Notes under the pieces: model-generated
Seen by the model: only the letters and a program-made list of their open reading frames with translations
Database searches by the model: none
Told to the model about the DNA's origin: nothing
NCBI GenBank assembly: GCA_940337035.1
Contig: CALNHX010001066.1
Span: forward strand, 62,001 to 126,000
Direction: 5' to 3'
Origin: Agriotes lineatus
Taxonomy: Eukaryota > Arthropoda > Insecta > Coleoptera > Elateridae
DNA length: 64,000 nucleotides
Translations under genes and position numbers: made by a program
Shown: positions 21,014 through 32,239 of the stretch, one piece after another
Layout of the letters: the number at the start of each line of letters is the position of its first letter
How positions within the stretch are numbered: position 1 is the stretch's first letter

Positions 21014-22965
21014 TATTTGATTTTTAGGTTACTGAATAGAATTTTTATTCTCTTTTCAACGATGTAAGATAACGTATGATTGAATAAAAAATACCAGTAA
21101 AATTAATTGTTTTTACATTTTAATCAAGTAAGCTTACATGGATCAAAACAAAATTAGTTAAAATTTATTTTAGAAAACCTTTGTATGTAATTCCTATAAT
21201 ACTTAGTAACATGTTAATTCAGTACTAAGTACTTGAACCACAAAAACCATCGTGATATTGCTTTTTAAATGTATAATCAAGTAGGTAACCAGCTATGATG
21301 AAAAACAATAAGAAAGTTTGCGTAAAGTAACCCGTCGTGTCGTCAAATGGTGTCAACTATGTTTCGCTAACAATCGCCAGCATTTTGATCATTTCATGTG
21401 ATTATCAGGATTATGTTTTGTTTTTAAATAAATGTTGTTTCTTTTTGTTTGGATCCATGTAAGCCTACTTGATTAAAATGTAAAAACAATTAATTTTACT
21501 GGTATTTTTTATTCAATCATACGTCATCTTACATCGTTGAAAAGAGAATAAAAAATTCTATTCAGTAACCTAAAAATCAAATATTGCTCCCATATAACTT
21601 AAGGAAGTTGATACGAGTACCTCAAAAGCAGCCATCTTGAATTTTTGTTCGACACCAATTTTAAATTGATATCATCGAAAACAGCAACTTTTATATAAAA
21701 CTTTTTATTTGATTTTTAGGTTACTGAATAGAATTTCTATTCTCTTTTCAACGATGTAAGATAACGTATGATTGAATAAAAAATACCAGTAACATTAATT
21801 GTTTTTACATTTTAATCAAGTAAGCTTACATGGATCAAAACAAAATTTGTTGAAATTTATTTTAGAAAACCTTTGTATGTAATTCCTATAATACTTAGTA
21901 ACATGTTAATTCAGTACTAAGTACTTGAACCACAAAAACCATCGTGATATTGCTTTTTAAATGTATAATTAAGTAGGTAACCAGCTATGATGAAAAACAA
22001 TAAGAAAGTTTGCGTAAAGTAACCCGTCGTGTCGTCAAATGGTGTCAACTATGTTTCGCTAACAATCGCCAGCATTTTGATAATTTCATGTGATTATCAG
22101 GATTATGTTTTGTTTTTAAATAAATGTTGTTTGTTTTTGTTTGGATCCATGTAAGCCTACTTGATTAAAATGTAAAAACAATTAATTTTACTGGTATTTT
22201 TTATTCAATCATACGTTATCTTACATAGTTGAAAAGAGAATAAAAAATTCTATTCAGTAACCTTAAAATCAAATATTGCTCCCATATAACTTAAGGAAGT
22301 TGATACGAGTACCTCAAAAGCAGCCATCTTGAATTTTTGTTCGACACCAATTTTAAATTGATCTCATCGAAAACAGCAACTTTTATATAAAACTTTTTAT
22401 TTGATTTTTAGGTTACTGAATAGAATTGCTATTCTTTTTTCAACGATGTAAGATAACGTATGATTGAATAAAAAATACCAGTAAAATTAATTGTTTTTAC
22501 ATTTTAATCAAGTAAGCTTACATGGATCAAAACAAAATTTGTTGAAATTTATTTTAGAAAACCTTTGTATGTAATTCCTATAATACTTAGTAACATGTTA
22601 ATTCAGTACTAAGTACTTGAACCACAAAAACCATCGTGATATTGCTTTTTAAATGTATAATTAAGTAGGTAACCAGCTATGATGAAAAACAATAAGAAAG
22701 TTTGCGTAAAGTAACCCGTCGTGTCGTCAAATGGTGTCAACTATGTTTCGCTAACAATCGCCAGCATTTTGATAATTTCATGTGATTATCAGGATTATGT
22801 TTTGTTTTTAAATAAATGTTGTTTGTTTTTGTTTGGATCCATGTAAGCCTACTTGATTAAAATGTAAAAACAATTAATTTTACTGGTATTTTTTATTCAA
22901 TCATACGTTATCTTACATCGTTGAAAAGAGAATAGAAATTCTATTCAGTAACCTAAAAATCAAAT
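21014..22965. repeat. Three tandem 692-bp units, each with about 135-bp internal inverted repeats
   Basis: Left inverted repeats start with ATTTGATTTTTAGGTTACTG at 21015, 21707 and 22399, exactly 692 bases apart. Each unit runs from a left arm through a middle of about 330 bases (with GTAACCCGTCGTGTCGTC) to a right arm that reverses the left one. A linker of about 122-125 bases follows (CTCCCATATAACTTAAGGAA onward). Units differ by scattered single bases. The right arm of unit 3 runs directly into an inverted copy of the linker end, so the repeat boundary there is a fold-back. Confidence 0.9.
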
Positions 22966-23025
22966 AAAAAGTTTTATATAAAAGTTGCTGTTTTCGATGA
23001 TATCAATTTAAAATTGGTGTCGAAC

Positions 23026-25488
23026 AACATACCCCTAGGAGGGAAGACTGGGAAACAGCTAAGAGAATAGTCAGCAAAGAAAGGATTAGATGGGCAACTA
23101 GCCTCTTCAGTCCTTTCAAATCTGCTGGAAATGACGGCATACAACCCGTAATGCTGCAGAAAGGGATAGATATACTGCTGAACCCACTCAAAGACATGTT
23201 CCAAGCAAGTCTTGCCTTAGGCTACATTCCCCAAGCCTGGAGAGTGACTAAAGTAGTATTTATCCCTAAGCCTGGTAAGAGCAGCTATGCAGAAGCTAAA
23301 TCTTACAGACCTATCAGCCTAACGTCATTCCTCCTTAAAACGTTGGAAAGATTAGTAGACAGATACTGGAGGGAGGAAGCCCTAACTTCACTCCCGATTC
23401 ACAAATATCAACATGCTTACCAAACAGGGAAGTCATGTGAAACCGCCCTACACCAACTAGTGGGGAAAATTGAGAGAACCTTGGAGTACAAGGAGTACGC
23501 AGTCGGAGCATTTCTAGACATAGAAGGTGCCTTCGACAACACCTCCTACCACTCTATTGAAAGAGCAATGACAAACCATCAGATCGATAACACCACGATA
23601 AGATGGACTATGGCAATGCTCAACACTAGAGTTGTAAAAGTCAAGTTATTTGACAAGGAAAAGACAGTGCAGGCGACAAGGGGATGTCCACAGGGAGGAG
23701 TTCTTTCTCCACTCCTGTGGTGCCTCACAGTTGATGAACTGCTGATCCAACTCAATAACAAAGGCTACTACACTCAAGGATACGCTGATGACATTGTCAT
23801 ACTGATTCAAGGTAAATACCAAAGAACCGTAGACAATATAATGAAATCAGCACTAAAGATAACCGAAGAGTGGTGTCTAGAGAATAATCTTAGAATTAAT
23901 CCCAGCAAAGCCACTCTCGTCGCTTTCACTCGTAGAAAGAACATCACAAACAGAATGAACATAAAACTGTTTGAGACAAATGTCAACTGGGAGAACGAGG
24001 TTAAGTACTTAGGTCTAACCATCGATTCCAAACTAACTTGGAACTCCCACTTAGACAAAACAATCACCAGGTGCATACAAACATTAGTTATTGGAAAAAG
24101 AGCCACAGGTAGTACGTGGGGGCTCAAACCGGAACTGACCCTCTGGCTGTACAAAACCATGGTTCGACCAATAATTTCATATGGAATAATCGCCTGGTGG
24201 CCCAAAATAAAACAAGCAACTGCGATCCACAAAATCAGCAGAATACAATATCTAGCTAATCGGTGCATCACTGGAGCCTTTAAAGGCACCTCAGGACAAG
24301 CACTGAATGCTATTTTAAATCTGCCACCTCTGCACATCTTCTTGGAAGGTGAAGCCAGAATGGCAGCCTACAGATTACAAAGTACTGGTCACTGGATGAC
24401 CACAGCTAATAATCTAGGACATGGCAAGATCATGTCACATATCAACAACCCAATATTAGAAATGGGTTCTGATCTTATAATCAAAGCCTATGACTTTGAA
24501 AAGAACTTTACTGTACACACAAGTTGGAATCCGGACCAACTACCAACTCCAACAAATAAGAACATCATTTTTTACACTGATGGATCTAAGTTTGAAGGGG
24601 GTACAGGCTCTGGTGTGTACAGTACCAATCCTAGAACCAACGAAAAAGTCAGTCTAGGAAAATTTTGTAACATCTTTCAGGCTGAAGTACAAGCTATTAA
24701 CGTATGCGCAAACATCAGCATAGAAAAGAAGCTGCTCAATCGAGACATACACATTCTCTCAGACAGTCAGGCAGCACTGAAAGCGCTAAACGCTTTCAGT
24801 ACTTCATCGAGACTGGTCAAGGAATGCAAATCCAAACTTCAAACCTTAGGTCAGGGAAATACAGTAAAATTATGCTGGATCCCAGGTCACCAAGGTATTG
24901 AAGGAAACGAAAAGGCGGACAAGCTCGCAAAAGAAGCAGCCCGTAATGCAATGACCGGTCCAGAACCTGGTCTAAGCATTCAGAAAAACCAAGCCCGTTC
25001 AGCCATTAATGAATGGGTCAATACCACACACCAACTAAGGTGGAGCAACTACAATCAAGCAACACACTGCAAAAGATTGCTAAAAACTCCGAATCCACAA
25101 ACCACCAAAACCCTGTTGAGACTGAACAGAACTCGAATCAAGCAAGTAGTCAGTCTACTAACAGGCACTGGAGCATTCAGAGAATTTATGCACAGGATCA
25201 ATATCTATAGAGATGAACCTGTTTGCAGACTATGCCAAGAGGATGATGAAACAGCCTATCATATCCTCTTTGAATGCCCAGCATTAGAGCGTAAAAGACA
25301 CCAACTCGATTGGAGCCTTAACTCTATTGACAACCGCAAGCTAGTAGGGGACATTGCAAGTCTAGTAAAAGATACGGATGTCGGCCTGCTAACTTGAAAA
25401 CTCCCGACAGTACAAAAAGCCCAAAGGGCTGACGTGCGCAAGCCAACAAAAGGCAGTCGTGGATCTAAATCTAATCTAATCTAATCTA
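23026..25488 (+). mobile_element. 5'-truncated LINE copy with (TAATC)n tail
   Basis: The 3' UTR is only about 65 bases and ends in repeated CTAATCTAATC (25463-25488), a simple-repeat tail in place of poly(A). The 5' junction abuts GGTGTCGAACAAC of an inverted linker. The 3' junction resumes inside a unit right arm at ATCTTACATAGTTG. The two flanks share the right-arm sequence but are not contiguous at the insertion point, so no simple target duplication can be read. Confidence 0.8.
23028..25397 (+). pseudogene. 5'-truncated LINE ORF2: reverse transcriptase, RNase H, CCHC finger
   Basis: The frame is open from the 5' junction at 23028. The first Met is residue 1 at 23151, but coding similarity starts earlier (RWATSLFSPFKSAGNDGI), so this is a truncated copy and not a real start. 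From 23151: RT has FLDIEGAFD (121-129), RGCPQGGVLSPLLW (177-190) and YADD (211-214). RNase H has all four acidic residues D476, E512, D538 and D590 with H580. A C-terminal C692-C695-H704-C709 knuckle follows. RT plus RNase H plus CCHC fits the I/LOA/R1 group. No stop occurs in 790 codons, so the copy is young. Endonuclease and ORF1 are missing. Confidence 0.9.
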
Positions 25489-26345
25489 TCTTACATAGTT
25501 GAAAAGAGAATAAAAAATTATATTCAGTAACCTTAAAATCAAATATTGCTCCCATATAACTTAAGGAAGTTGATACGAGTACCTCAAAAGCAGCCATCTT
25601 GAATTTTTGTTCGACACCAATTTTAAATTGATCTCATCGAAAACAGCAACTTTTATATAAAACTTTTTATTTGATTTTTAGGTTACTGAATAGAATTGCT
25701 ATTCTTTTTTCAACGATGTAAGATAACGTATGATTGAATAAAAAATACCAGTAAAATTAATTGTTTTTACATTTTAATCAAGTAAGCTTACATGGATCAA
25801 AACAAAATTTGTTGAAATTTATTTTAGAAAACCTTTGTATGTAATTCCTATAATACTTAGTAACATGTTAATTCAGTACTAAGTACTTGAACCACAAAAA
25901 CCATCGTGATATTGCTTTTTAAATGTATAATTAAGTAGGTAACCAGCTATGATGAAAAACAATAAGAAAGTTTGCGTAAAGTAACCCGTCGTGTCGTCAA
26001 ATGGTGTCAACTATGTTTCGCTAACAATCGCCAGCATTTTGATCATTTCATGTGATTATCAGGATTATGTTTTGTTTTTAAATAAATGTGGTTTGTTTTT
26101 GTTTTGATCCATGTAAGCCTACTTGATTAAAATGTAAAAACAATTAATTTTACTGGTATTTGTTATTCAATCATACGTTATCTTACATCGTTGAAAAGAT
26201 AATGAAAAATTCTATTCAGTAACCTAAAAATCAAATATGGCGCCCATATAACTTATAGAAGTTGATACGAGTACCTCAAAAGCAGCCATCTTGAATTGTT
26301 GTTCGACACCAATTTTAAATTGGTCTCATCGAAAACAGCGACTTT
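25489..26345. repeat. Remaining array units of the foldback element
   Basis: After the LINE, the array resumes inside a right arm, passes a full linker, and continues with a complete fourth unit whose left arm starts at 25669. Its right arm ends near 26237, followed by a diverged linker (GGCGCCCATATAACTTATAG) that leads into the outer right arm of the whole foldback element. Confidence 0.85.
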
Positions 26346-26591
26346 TATATAAAACTTTTTTTCGTATCTCTTATACTTACAAAGATATTTGACATACAAG
26401 AAAATGACAGTTTTTAGTTTTTTTTAAATAACTTAACTGGTTCGACATTGCCAATTTAACCAAATCTCCATCTTCAATGATAAAAAAGTTACCTATGCAA
26501 TTCCACTCGATCTAGGACACACTGTATATATACACTTACTGGCCACATTCATATATGGTAAGAAAATCGTTTTAATTTAATTTTTATTTGT

Positions 26592-26862
26592 GTGGAGCCA
26601 GTAACTTTTCCAAGCAAAACGCAAGAGGACTTTAAGCCCAATAAGTCGAAAGTTCTTAGCAGCGACGAAGTTTTGAGGTGCATTCGTACTTCACCGGACG
26701 AGAAGTATTTACTTGCAAAGGTTAGCGTTATTGATCCATTTGTTTCCTTTTAATTGTAAAATTACATTGCAGACTATACTTATGGGTATTGCTGGCGGTT
26801 GTCGCATTGGAGAACTGGTCAAAATGAAAATTGACGACGTGGACGTCGTTTTGTTAATTTAG
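26592..26862 (+). pseudogene. Crypton-like tyrosine recombinase fragment, two exons
   Basis: Exon 1 (26592-26720) ends KSKVLSSDEVLRCI...YLLAK. A 52-bp intron with GT (26721) and AG (26771-26772) follows in phase 0. Exon 2 (26773-26862) reads TILMGIAGGCRIGELVKMKI and DDVD before a stop. The pre-core helix followed by AGGCR..EL..M...D is box I of a tyrosine recombinase, with the catalytic Arg in GGCR. Similar proteins exist in insects and relate to Crypton elements. The rest of the catalytic domain (the K, H-x-x-R and Tyr) is missing, so this is a relic. Any upstream exon is cut off near the foldback element ending at 26526. Confidence 0.75.
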
Positions 26863-27220
26863 TTGTAATGTACTTATGTTAATTTTTTGATAAATTATTG
26901 ATTTATTTTGGTTGACATTTATTTGACATTTTTAAAGCGCTAGCGCAATAAAAATTTTAAATCACTAGCGGAATACAAATTTTAAATGACTGTTTATAAA
27001 ACACCAACTTTCATGGGCAGGCCAGAAACCAACTGATTTACAGTTATCAATTGAAAAAAAAATTGCAATAATACCTACTAGCTCTTTTTTAAATCTCGTA
27101 TGTACTTAGAATATGTTCAGGAAATTTATTGACAAATATAAACGTGTAATAACATTAGTTAAGCCAATTACGTATTTTTTTGTAGAAAAAGTAGGTAATA
27201 TGATGGACATTTTACTTACC
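26863..27220. other. No gene seen
   Basis: AT-rich flank of the hAT-type MITE. Nothing was recognised beyond a short AAATCACTAGCG-type duplication near 26935-26990. Confidence 0.35.
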
Positions 27221-27228
27221 ATGTTGAT

Positions 27229-28276
27229 TAGGGTGACCACCTTTTGGAAAAGCTAACTCGGAACATTTGACACCTATTTATTTATATTGACCATAGCTAC
27301 TAACGAATAGAAAAAAATCTGGTGTGATACACGCACACAACTTCCATTTACAGTGATCTTATAATTAGCCAAAAATTTCATTTTTAATTTTTAAGCATTA
27401 TTTGTCAAACATTTTCAAAAATTACAATTGCTAAAGAAACCCTACAAAATGGAGCGTTAGTTCAAGAGACAAATTTTCCCTAAACCTTTAAGCTGAATTC
27501 AAAAATTAATAATATACCGGATGTTCTATTTAAAATAGGAGTTCATAAAAAATAGGAAAAAAACAAACGAAACTTTTTTTGGAGGTATTCAACTGGAAAA
27601 TCACCTATCTTTCATCAATATAAATTAAAAATGTAATAAACATGTAAAGTTTGAAAAAAAAATCGTTTTAAGAGTTGTTTTTTAAAAATTTTCTTCCAAA
27701 GCTTGCTGTCGCATCTAGATAGTACACAAAACTTATTTATGAAGTTTCAACGCCATACCTCTTTTCGTTTTTGAGATATTCTGTTCACAGACAGACAGAC
27801 ACACATACACAGACAGAATGACAGACCAATGAACAAAAATATGTATTTTGGGTTCAGGGGACTTTAAATCTGTGGAAAACTCAATTTAGAATTTTTGGGG
27901 TGAACCCAATACTTCCTGTCGTAAGAGGAAGTAAAAATCTTAAAATCTTGGACAATGTGCAGCTAAGAGTTTACCATTTTCGAGAGATAGTATTTTAAAG
28001 ACGGAGTTCTGTTTTCCAAAATTTACGGCTGCATTATCTGCAGACAATGCTGATATTCTATTACTTGGAAGATTGTGCTTTTTCAAAGAGCTAAAAAATT
28101 TTGTCAGCTATTGCTTTTGCTGACGAAATGAAGTCGTAATACATGAAATAAAGGGGGGAAATAAATTTACCCTCTATCGGGAAATGTTATGTCCCGGGCG
28201 ATACCAACTCGGGACTGGAACATTGGTCATCAAACACGGGACTGTCCCGGGTAAATCGGGACGGGTGGTCACCCTA
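27229..28276. mobile_element. Non-autonomous hAT element with exact 8-bp duplication
   Basis: Ends TAGGGTGACCACC (27229) and GGTGGTCACCCTA (28276) are perfect 13-bp inverted repeats. They are flanked by the exact 8-bp direct repeat ATGTTGAT (27221-27228 and 28277-28284). TAGGGTGACCA-type ends with 8-bp duplications are characteristic of hAT elements. The right subterminal region (CCCGGGTAAATCGGGACGGG) is GC-rich. The interior holds another dispersed repeat (27325-27942) and no transposase. Confidence 0.9.
27325..27942. repeat. Dispersed repeat, inverted copy at 51495-52112
   Basis: The block includes GTGATACACGCACACAACTT, CCATACCTCTTTTCGTTTTT, a run of ACAGACAGACAG and TACTTCCT...AGGAAGT. 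All of these recur in reverse order and orientation near 51495-52112. One end in each copy is the small hairpin ACTTCCT...AGGAAGT. No coding sequence is recognised. It may be a small DNA transposon or part of one. Confidence 0.75.
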
Positions 28277-28284
28277 ATGTTGAT

Positions 28285-28868
28285 TCACACACCACTTATA
28301 AGAACAAAACACCAAGCCAAATAAACAATATACCAAGACAAAATTACAAAAGCGACTGAACACCAAGAACTTTAAGCAATAATGTTGCTGATATCAGGTT
28401 GTTTTACAAGTGGGGTTGATTACCTGAGTTTTTGGAATAGGAATTGGACACTTAAATACGTATACAAATTATCCATCATAACAATAAAACATAATATTTC
28501 CTTTATATTTGGGATATTCCAAAAGCAGATAAGTACTTAATTGTCCCTATTTTCAGAAAATTGTAGGTTTGTCTAAATATAGTGCTTTTAGAGATCAGCA
28601 AATTCCAGGAATTTAGTTTTTAGAAACTGTCCCAGTGACATTTCCACTAACTGGATTTATAGCATTGTAACAATAATTAGCATTTAATACTGAACAGAAA
28701 AAAGAAGACACTATTCAATTCAGCAGTATCGGTGTATCCAATATGTAGGAGGCAAGTGGCCTGGAGGCTATCCAAATATTTCCAATCTGTAACGTGCTTT
28801 TAAAACTTTCTTTAGTGCAACAAAAGTTATTAGATTCGTCGTATATTTTAAATGCGGCATATGCCGCG
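28285..28868. other. No gene seen
   Basis: No convincing frame and no repeat was recognised in this AT-rich stretch. Confidence 0.3.
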
Positions 28869-28968
28869 GGTTTCAGCTAGTAGTCAAATAATGCACTACC
28901 TAAATACAAATAACCTGCTATCAGATATACAATCACGATTTCGACCTTCTTATAGCTGCACCGTGTTA
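28869..28968 (+). pseudogene. Short LINE reverse transcriptase fragment
   Basis: About 30 codons read HYLNTNNLLSDIQSRFRPSY and then SCT. This matches the segment between RT motifs 2 and 3 of Jockey/CR1-type LINEs (L..NNLLS..QSGFRP..SC.T.L). Similarity ends on both sides and no other RT motif is seen nearby. Confidence 0.5.
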
Positions 28969-30663
28969 CATTCTAATTTTTTAACATTTGGAGCGTCTGA
29001 ATTTATGAAAAATATAGTGCATTATTGCAGATCTCGATTCCAAGCTCTGACATCCTGAGATAGGTAGCGCTCGTGCAACGAAACAAGAAAATTGTTTGTT
29101 TGGGGTGTTGTCTTTTGTCTTGCTGTTTTGGCGTCCATTTCGGGATGGAATTGTAAGCCGCTTATTTTGAGCCAAGAAATTGGGCTTCCTCTTGCCGTTT
29201 ATGCCTATTTGTGATGGAATTGTAGTGCTTGAAAGTCTCCATGGATCGGAATCCGCTAAATAGTGCTACGCAATGATTTCTGCTTGATCGTTGGTATGTA
29301 GAGTTGTTCGTTTAATTTCTTGTCTAATTGGAAGCTTCCTACATAGGAGACTTCGTACGGGGCTTTGTACGAGGTAATAGGCAGCCGACTTCTTCTTTGG
29401 GGCCAACTTTTTGGCGTCTCAAATTCACTTGACAGCTCCGATTTAAATGGATCGAATCCTGGTGATGTCAAACTAGGCCACGGGACCCGTTGCTTCATGG
29501 AAAAGGTTTGATAGCTGTCACAGTGTTTCGTCGACCCAAGGTGCTGTACAATCTATTACTAAATTTAATTAAATTGCGTTCAGTGCAACCTTTTTGCTAC
29601 TCGTTGCATTTCATGTGCCTTGTTTATTAGTACTTGTGTATAAAATCTTTCCACTACGGTCAAGCTCATTGAAAAATAGTTATAATTTAGGAATTCAGTT
29701 GAAATTTGTAATTGACTTTATGGGAGGACTTGTCCTTGCTTAGTTAGATTGGTTAACTGAGGTTTAACATTTAAATACCCATTTCTGGTATTAACGTGAC
29801 TTGAACGAGGTAATACTGTCACACGAGCGGTTTCATTTATAAGCCAATGTGGCTTCTGGTAGTGCGCTTACACAGATCTGTTTAATTAGTACAAACACCA
29901 GGTATTAAACGTGGGTAATATAGAGCTAGGAATATATAAGGCTTTCTTTTGACGTGTACAGAACACAGCGTTTAAGGACTAGTTGTCGGAAGAAAAATTT
30001 ACTTCATTACTCTTGTGATTAAATTTTGATTACATTAAGTAAAAATTGAGGTCCTAATTAAAGTCAAACGTCGAATTGCCGTAATATGGGTTTCTGCTAA
30101 ATAGCCTTTATGTTACATTTATCTGGTTTGCCCTTCTGGTATTAATCCTTATGTACAGACTGTATCGGATATGTTAGAACCGTTGTGGGTATTATATATA
30201 CACAAGTGAAATCGGTCTTATTTGCTACTGCGTCGAATCTCTGCTTTCTTGTATAAGCAATTTAGGTTCGCCGTTACACGTTTCAACGGGGAGTATTAAT
30301 ACGAAGCTACAACGGCGTGGCGCCCTAGGATCCTGGAAACTCAGGTAATTTGTTCTTTGGAACCCACTCCCATCTACGACTGAGTGGTCGCGAGCGTAAA
30401 CTCCCAAAGCTACCCCTATTTGGTGGTAGAGATTTATAAGCAGGTAAGAGTGCAGAGAGACATTATGTTACAATACTTTATTGGTCTTAAATTGTTGTAT
30501 TGTTACACGAAAATTTAGTTATTTTAAAATTTCTCTTCGGTCACATCTAGGGATTTTTGAGAACGCCTAAATACAGGCAACAAACTGAACGGCTACTGCC
30601 TCTGGCAAGCTCTCTCTTGTAGATTTGCCGGTGGAGATCGTTAATTCTGCAATGACAAGTTAA
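28969..30663. other. No gene recognised
   Basis: Several short frames occur on both strands, but none has a recognisable product. A TATATAAGG box near 29935 is followed by a leader-like stretch, so a solo LTR or promoter is conceivable, but no second copy was found. This is the longest stretch in the window with no assigned element. Confidence 0.3.
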
Positions 30664-30765
30664 TCTGACAGTGTACCTCATTACCAAAAGTTCGCTACGA
30701 AAACGGGATGCAAACACATTCAACCGTAGATATAGGACAACCGGAAGTTATAACTGATTATTACA
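30664..30765. repeat. Dispersed repeat segment, second copy near 50068-50160
   Basis: CTGACAGTGTACCTCATTAC, GGATGCAAACACATTCAACC and CCGGAAGTTATAACT recur near 50068-50160 as CTGACAGCGTACCTCATTAC, GAATGCAAACACATTCAACC and CGGAAAGTTATAACT, in the same orientation. Together with the later paired block at 32240-32775 this points to a larger, broken repeat family or a segmental duplication. Confidence 0.65.
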
Positions 30766-31112
30766 CACAACTGTCACATGACTGATATCATCCAGTGAGA
30801 ACCATGCATTTTTTGAAAATCGACCAATCCCGATCTTATTACCTGACTATTTCCCGCATCTTTTATTATCCAATCAACTGCCATGATTTTCCAAAATTTA
30901 AACAATCACATATTTTTATAGTGGCAAAAAATCAAAATTTTTCTTTGGCATTTTATCAGTTTCTTTTGCCACTTGTATCCATGGCAACAACCGAATATGT
31001 TGTTTTAATCAAGGTGGTATTTCAAAAACATTATTTAAACTGTCATTGTGCATCAGTATACCTAAATGGTAAAATAAACCGATAATTGGGAAACAGTCCA
31101 CAATAGCTATTT

Positions 31113-31231
31113 ATGCAACAAATGCTAAAAGTCGACTTTTATGCGCGAGACATGAAAATTATGAAACGAAGCCGAAGGCTGAGTTTCATAACATGTCTCG
31201 CGCATAAACGACTTTTAGCACGCGTTGCATA
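31113..31231. repeat. Imperfect palindrome, arms about 55 bp
   Basis: GCTAAAAGTCGACTTTTATG and CGCGAGACATGAAAATTATG are mirrored by TTTCATAACATGTCTCGCGC and ATAAACGACTTTTAGC. The apex includes AAGCCGAAGGCTG. An open frame runs through it but it is a by-product of the palindrome. Confidence 0.8.
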
Positions 31232-31726
31232 CAATATTTTATCTACGACCTTAATTTTACCGTTATTAATCCATAAATATCGATTTAAGAAAGGTTCGCA
31301 TCTGCGACGCTGCATCATAATGAATAGTAGCCTACGCCGCTGGCGATTGTTTTGGCCACGCCCGTGCTGTCAAGGACAGGTACGAAATTTAATTATTTAT
31401 ACTCCACATATGACTGTATTCATTACATAACGCTTTAATTATTTCAAAAACGCTTTACCTGTAACGCAAGAAGCAACTAGAATAGCTTTACGACTTCACT
31501 TGCAGTTCGAAATTGTAGTTTTGAACCTCGCGTCACTTTTAGCACATGTGCTAAAAGTAAACAGCTGATTTCTTTAAACACGGTAAACTATAAAACGTCA
31601 CTTTTAGTGAAACAAGCTAGCGCTAAAAGGCCTACTTTTAGTAGTGGTCGTAGATAAAAAGTATTTCGGGCTCATGATTTTGCTCAGAAAATGTCTTACT
31701 CAAGATTTGTTGTTTTTTGGCAATGT
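31232..31726. other. No gene seen
   Basis: This stretch contains repeated ACTTTTAGC/GCTAAAAG words that echo the arms of the palindrome at 31113-31231. No product was recognised. Confidence 0.3.
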
Positions 31727-31812
31727 TCCTCGACAAACTAACTTTGACAAATTTCCTCGCCTTCGGCTCGGGAATTTGATCAAGTTAGTTTGTCTTGTGA
31801 CATTGCCAAAAC
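31727..31812. repeat. Imperfect palindrome with TCGCCTTCGGCTCG apex
   Basis: GGCAATGTTCCTCGACAAAC and TAACTTTGACAAATTTCC are mirrored by GGGAATTTGATCAAGTTAGT and TTGTCTTGTGACATTGCC around the apex TCGCCTTCGGCTCG. Confidence 0.8.
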
Positions 31813-32064
31813 AAAAAACTTTTGTAAAACATTGTTACCGGCAAAATCGATTGCCCTTAATACATTATTACTGGTAAGCTCCCTAGGGAAACTTTTCAAT
31901 CGATAAGCTCCCTAGTGCTAATTATCGACCCCTTAAATGGTGTCATAATTAGAAATAGAAATGCAAGAAACAAGCAATTTGAGTTTTTTGGCATTATTAG
32001 ATAAATTTTAAATCATAATTCATATGCGAGTTTTGTGTAATAAATAATCTTTAAAATATAAACG

Positions 32065-32220
32065 CGGGCGACACACTAACATATAATTTTGCCCGTACCA
32101 AGAGTCATCGTGCTGGTTGCCCTTAGAAAACTGCCCTCGGACAACCCTCGGGACAGTTTTCATTGCAACCAGCACTCGACCCTTGGCGTGGGCAAAATTA
32201 TCGGTAAGTATGTCTCGCCC
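32065..32220. repeat. Imperfect palindrome, arms about 75 bp
   Basis: GGGCGACACACTAACATATA and ATTTTGCCCGTACCAAGAGT continue to GTGCTGGTTGC, all mirrored by GCAACCAGCACTCGACCC, TTGGCGTGGGCAAAAT and GTATGTCTCGCCC. The apex is GCCCTCGGACAACCCTCGGG. Arm identity is high with a few indels. Confidence 0.85.
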
Positions 32221-32239
32221 TTGTTATTTATATTACTAT

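Larger units (their letters stand above)
20787..26526. mobile_element. Large composite foldback element, TACAGTGTGTCC termini
   Basis: TACAGTGTGTCCCAGATCGA at 20787 is mirrored by a diverged TCTAGGACACACTGTA ending at 26526. The inverted arms reach about 170-220 bases and include CATTGAAGATGGAGATTTGG and CTTTGTAAGTATAAGAGATA. The left arm has an extra segment of about 50 bases. TA adjoins both ends. Between the arms lies an array of 692-bp units, each itself palindromic, and a truncated LINE. No transposase was found, so it is non-autonomous or of an undescribed type. Confidence 0.8.

Noticed and set aside
21014..26345. CRISPR-like or ordinary satellite array
   Set aside because: The units are 692 bp, palindromic and enclosed by larger inverted arms. 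There are no short repeats with unique spacers, and the setting is eukaryotic.
29930..30060. Solo LTR or host promoter with TATATAAGG box
   Set aside because: One TATA-like word with no duplicate copy, no target duplication and no downstream frame.
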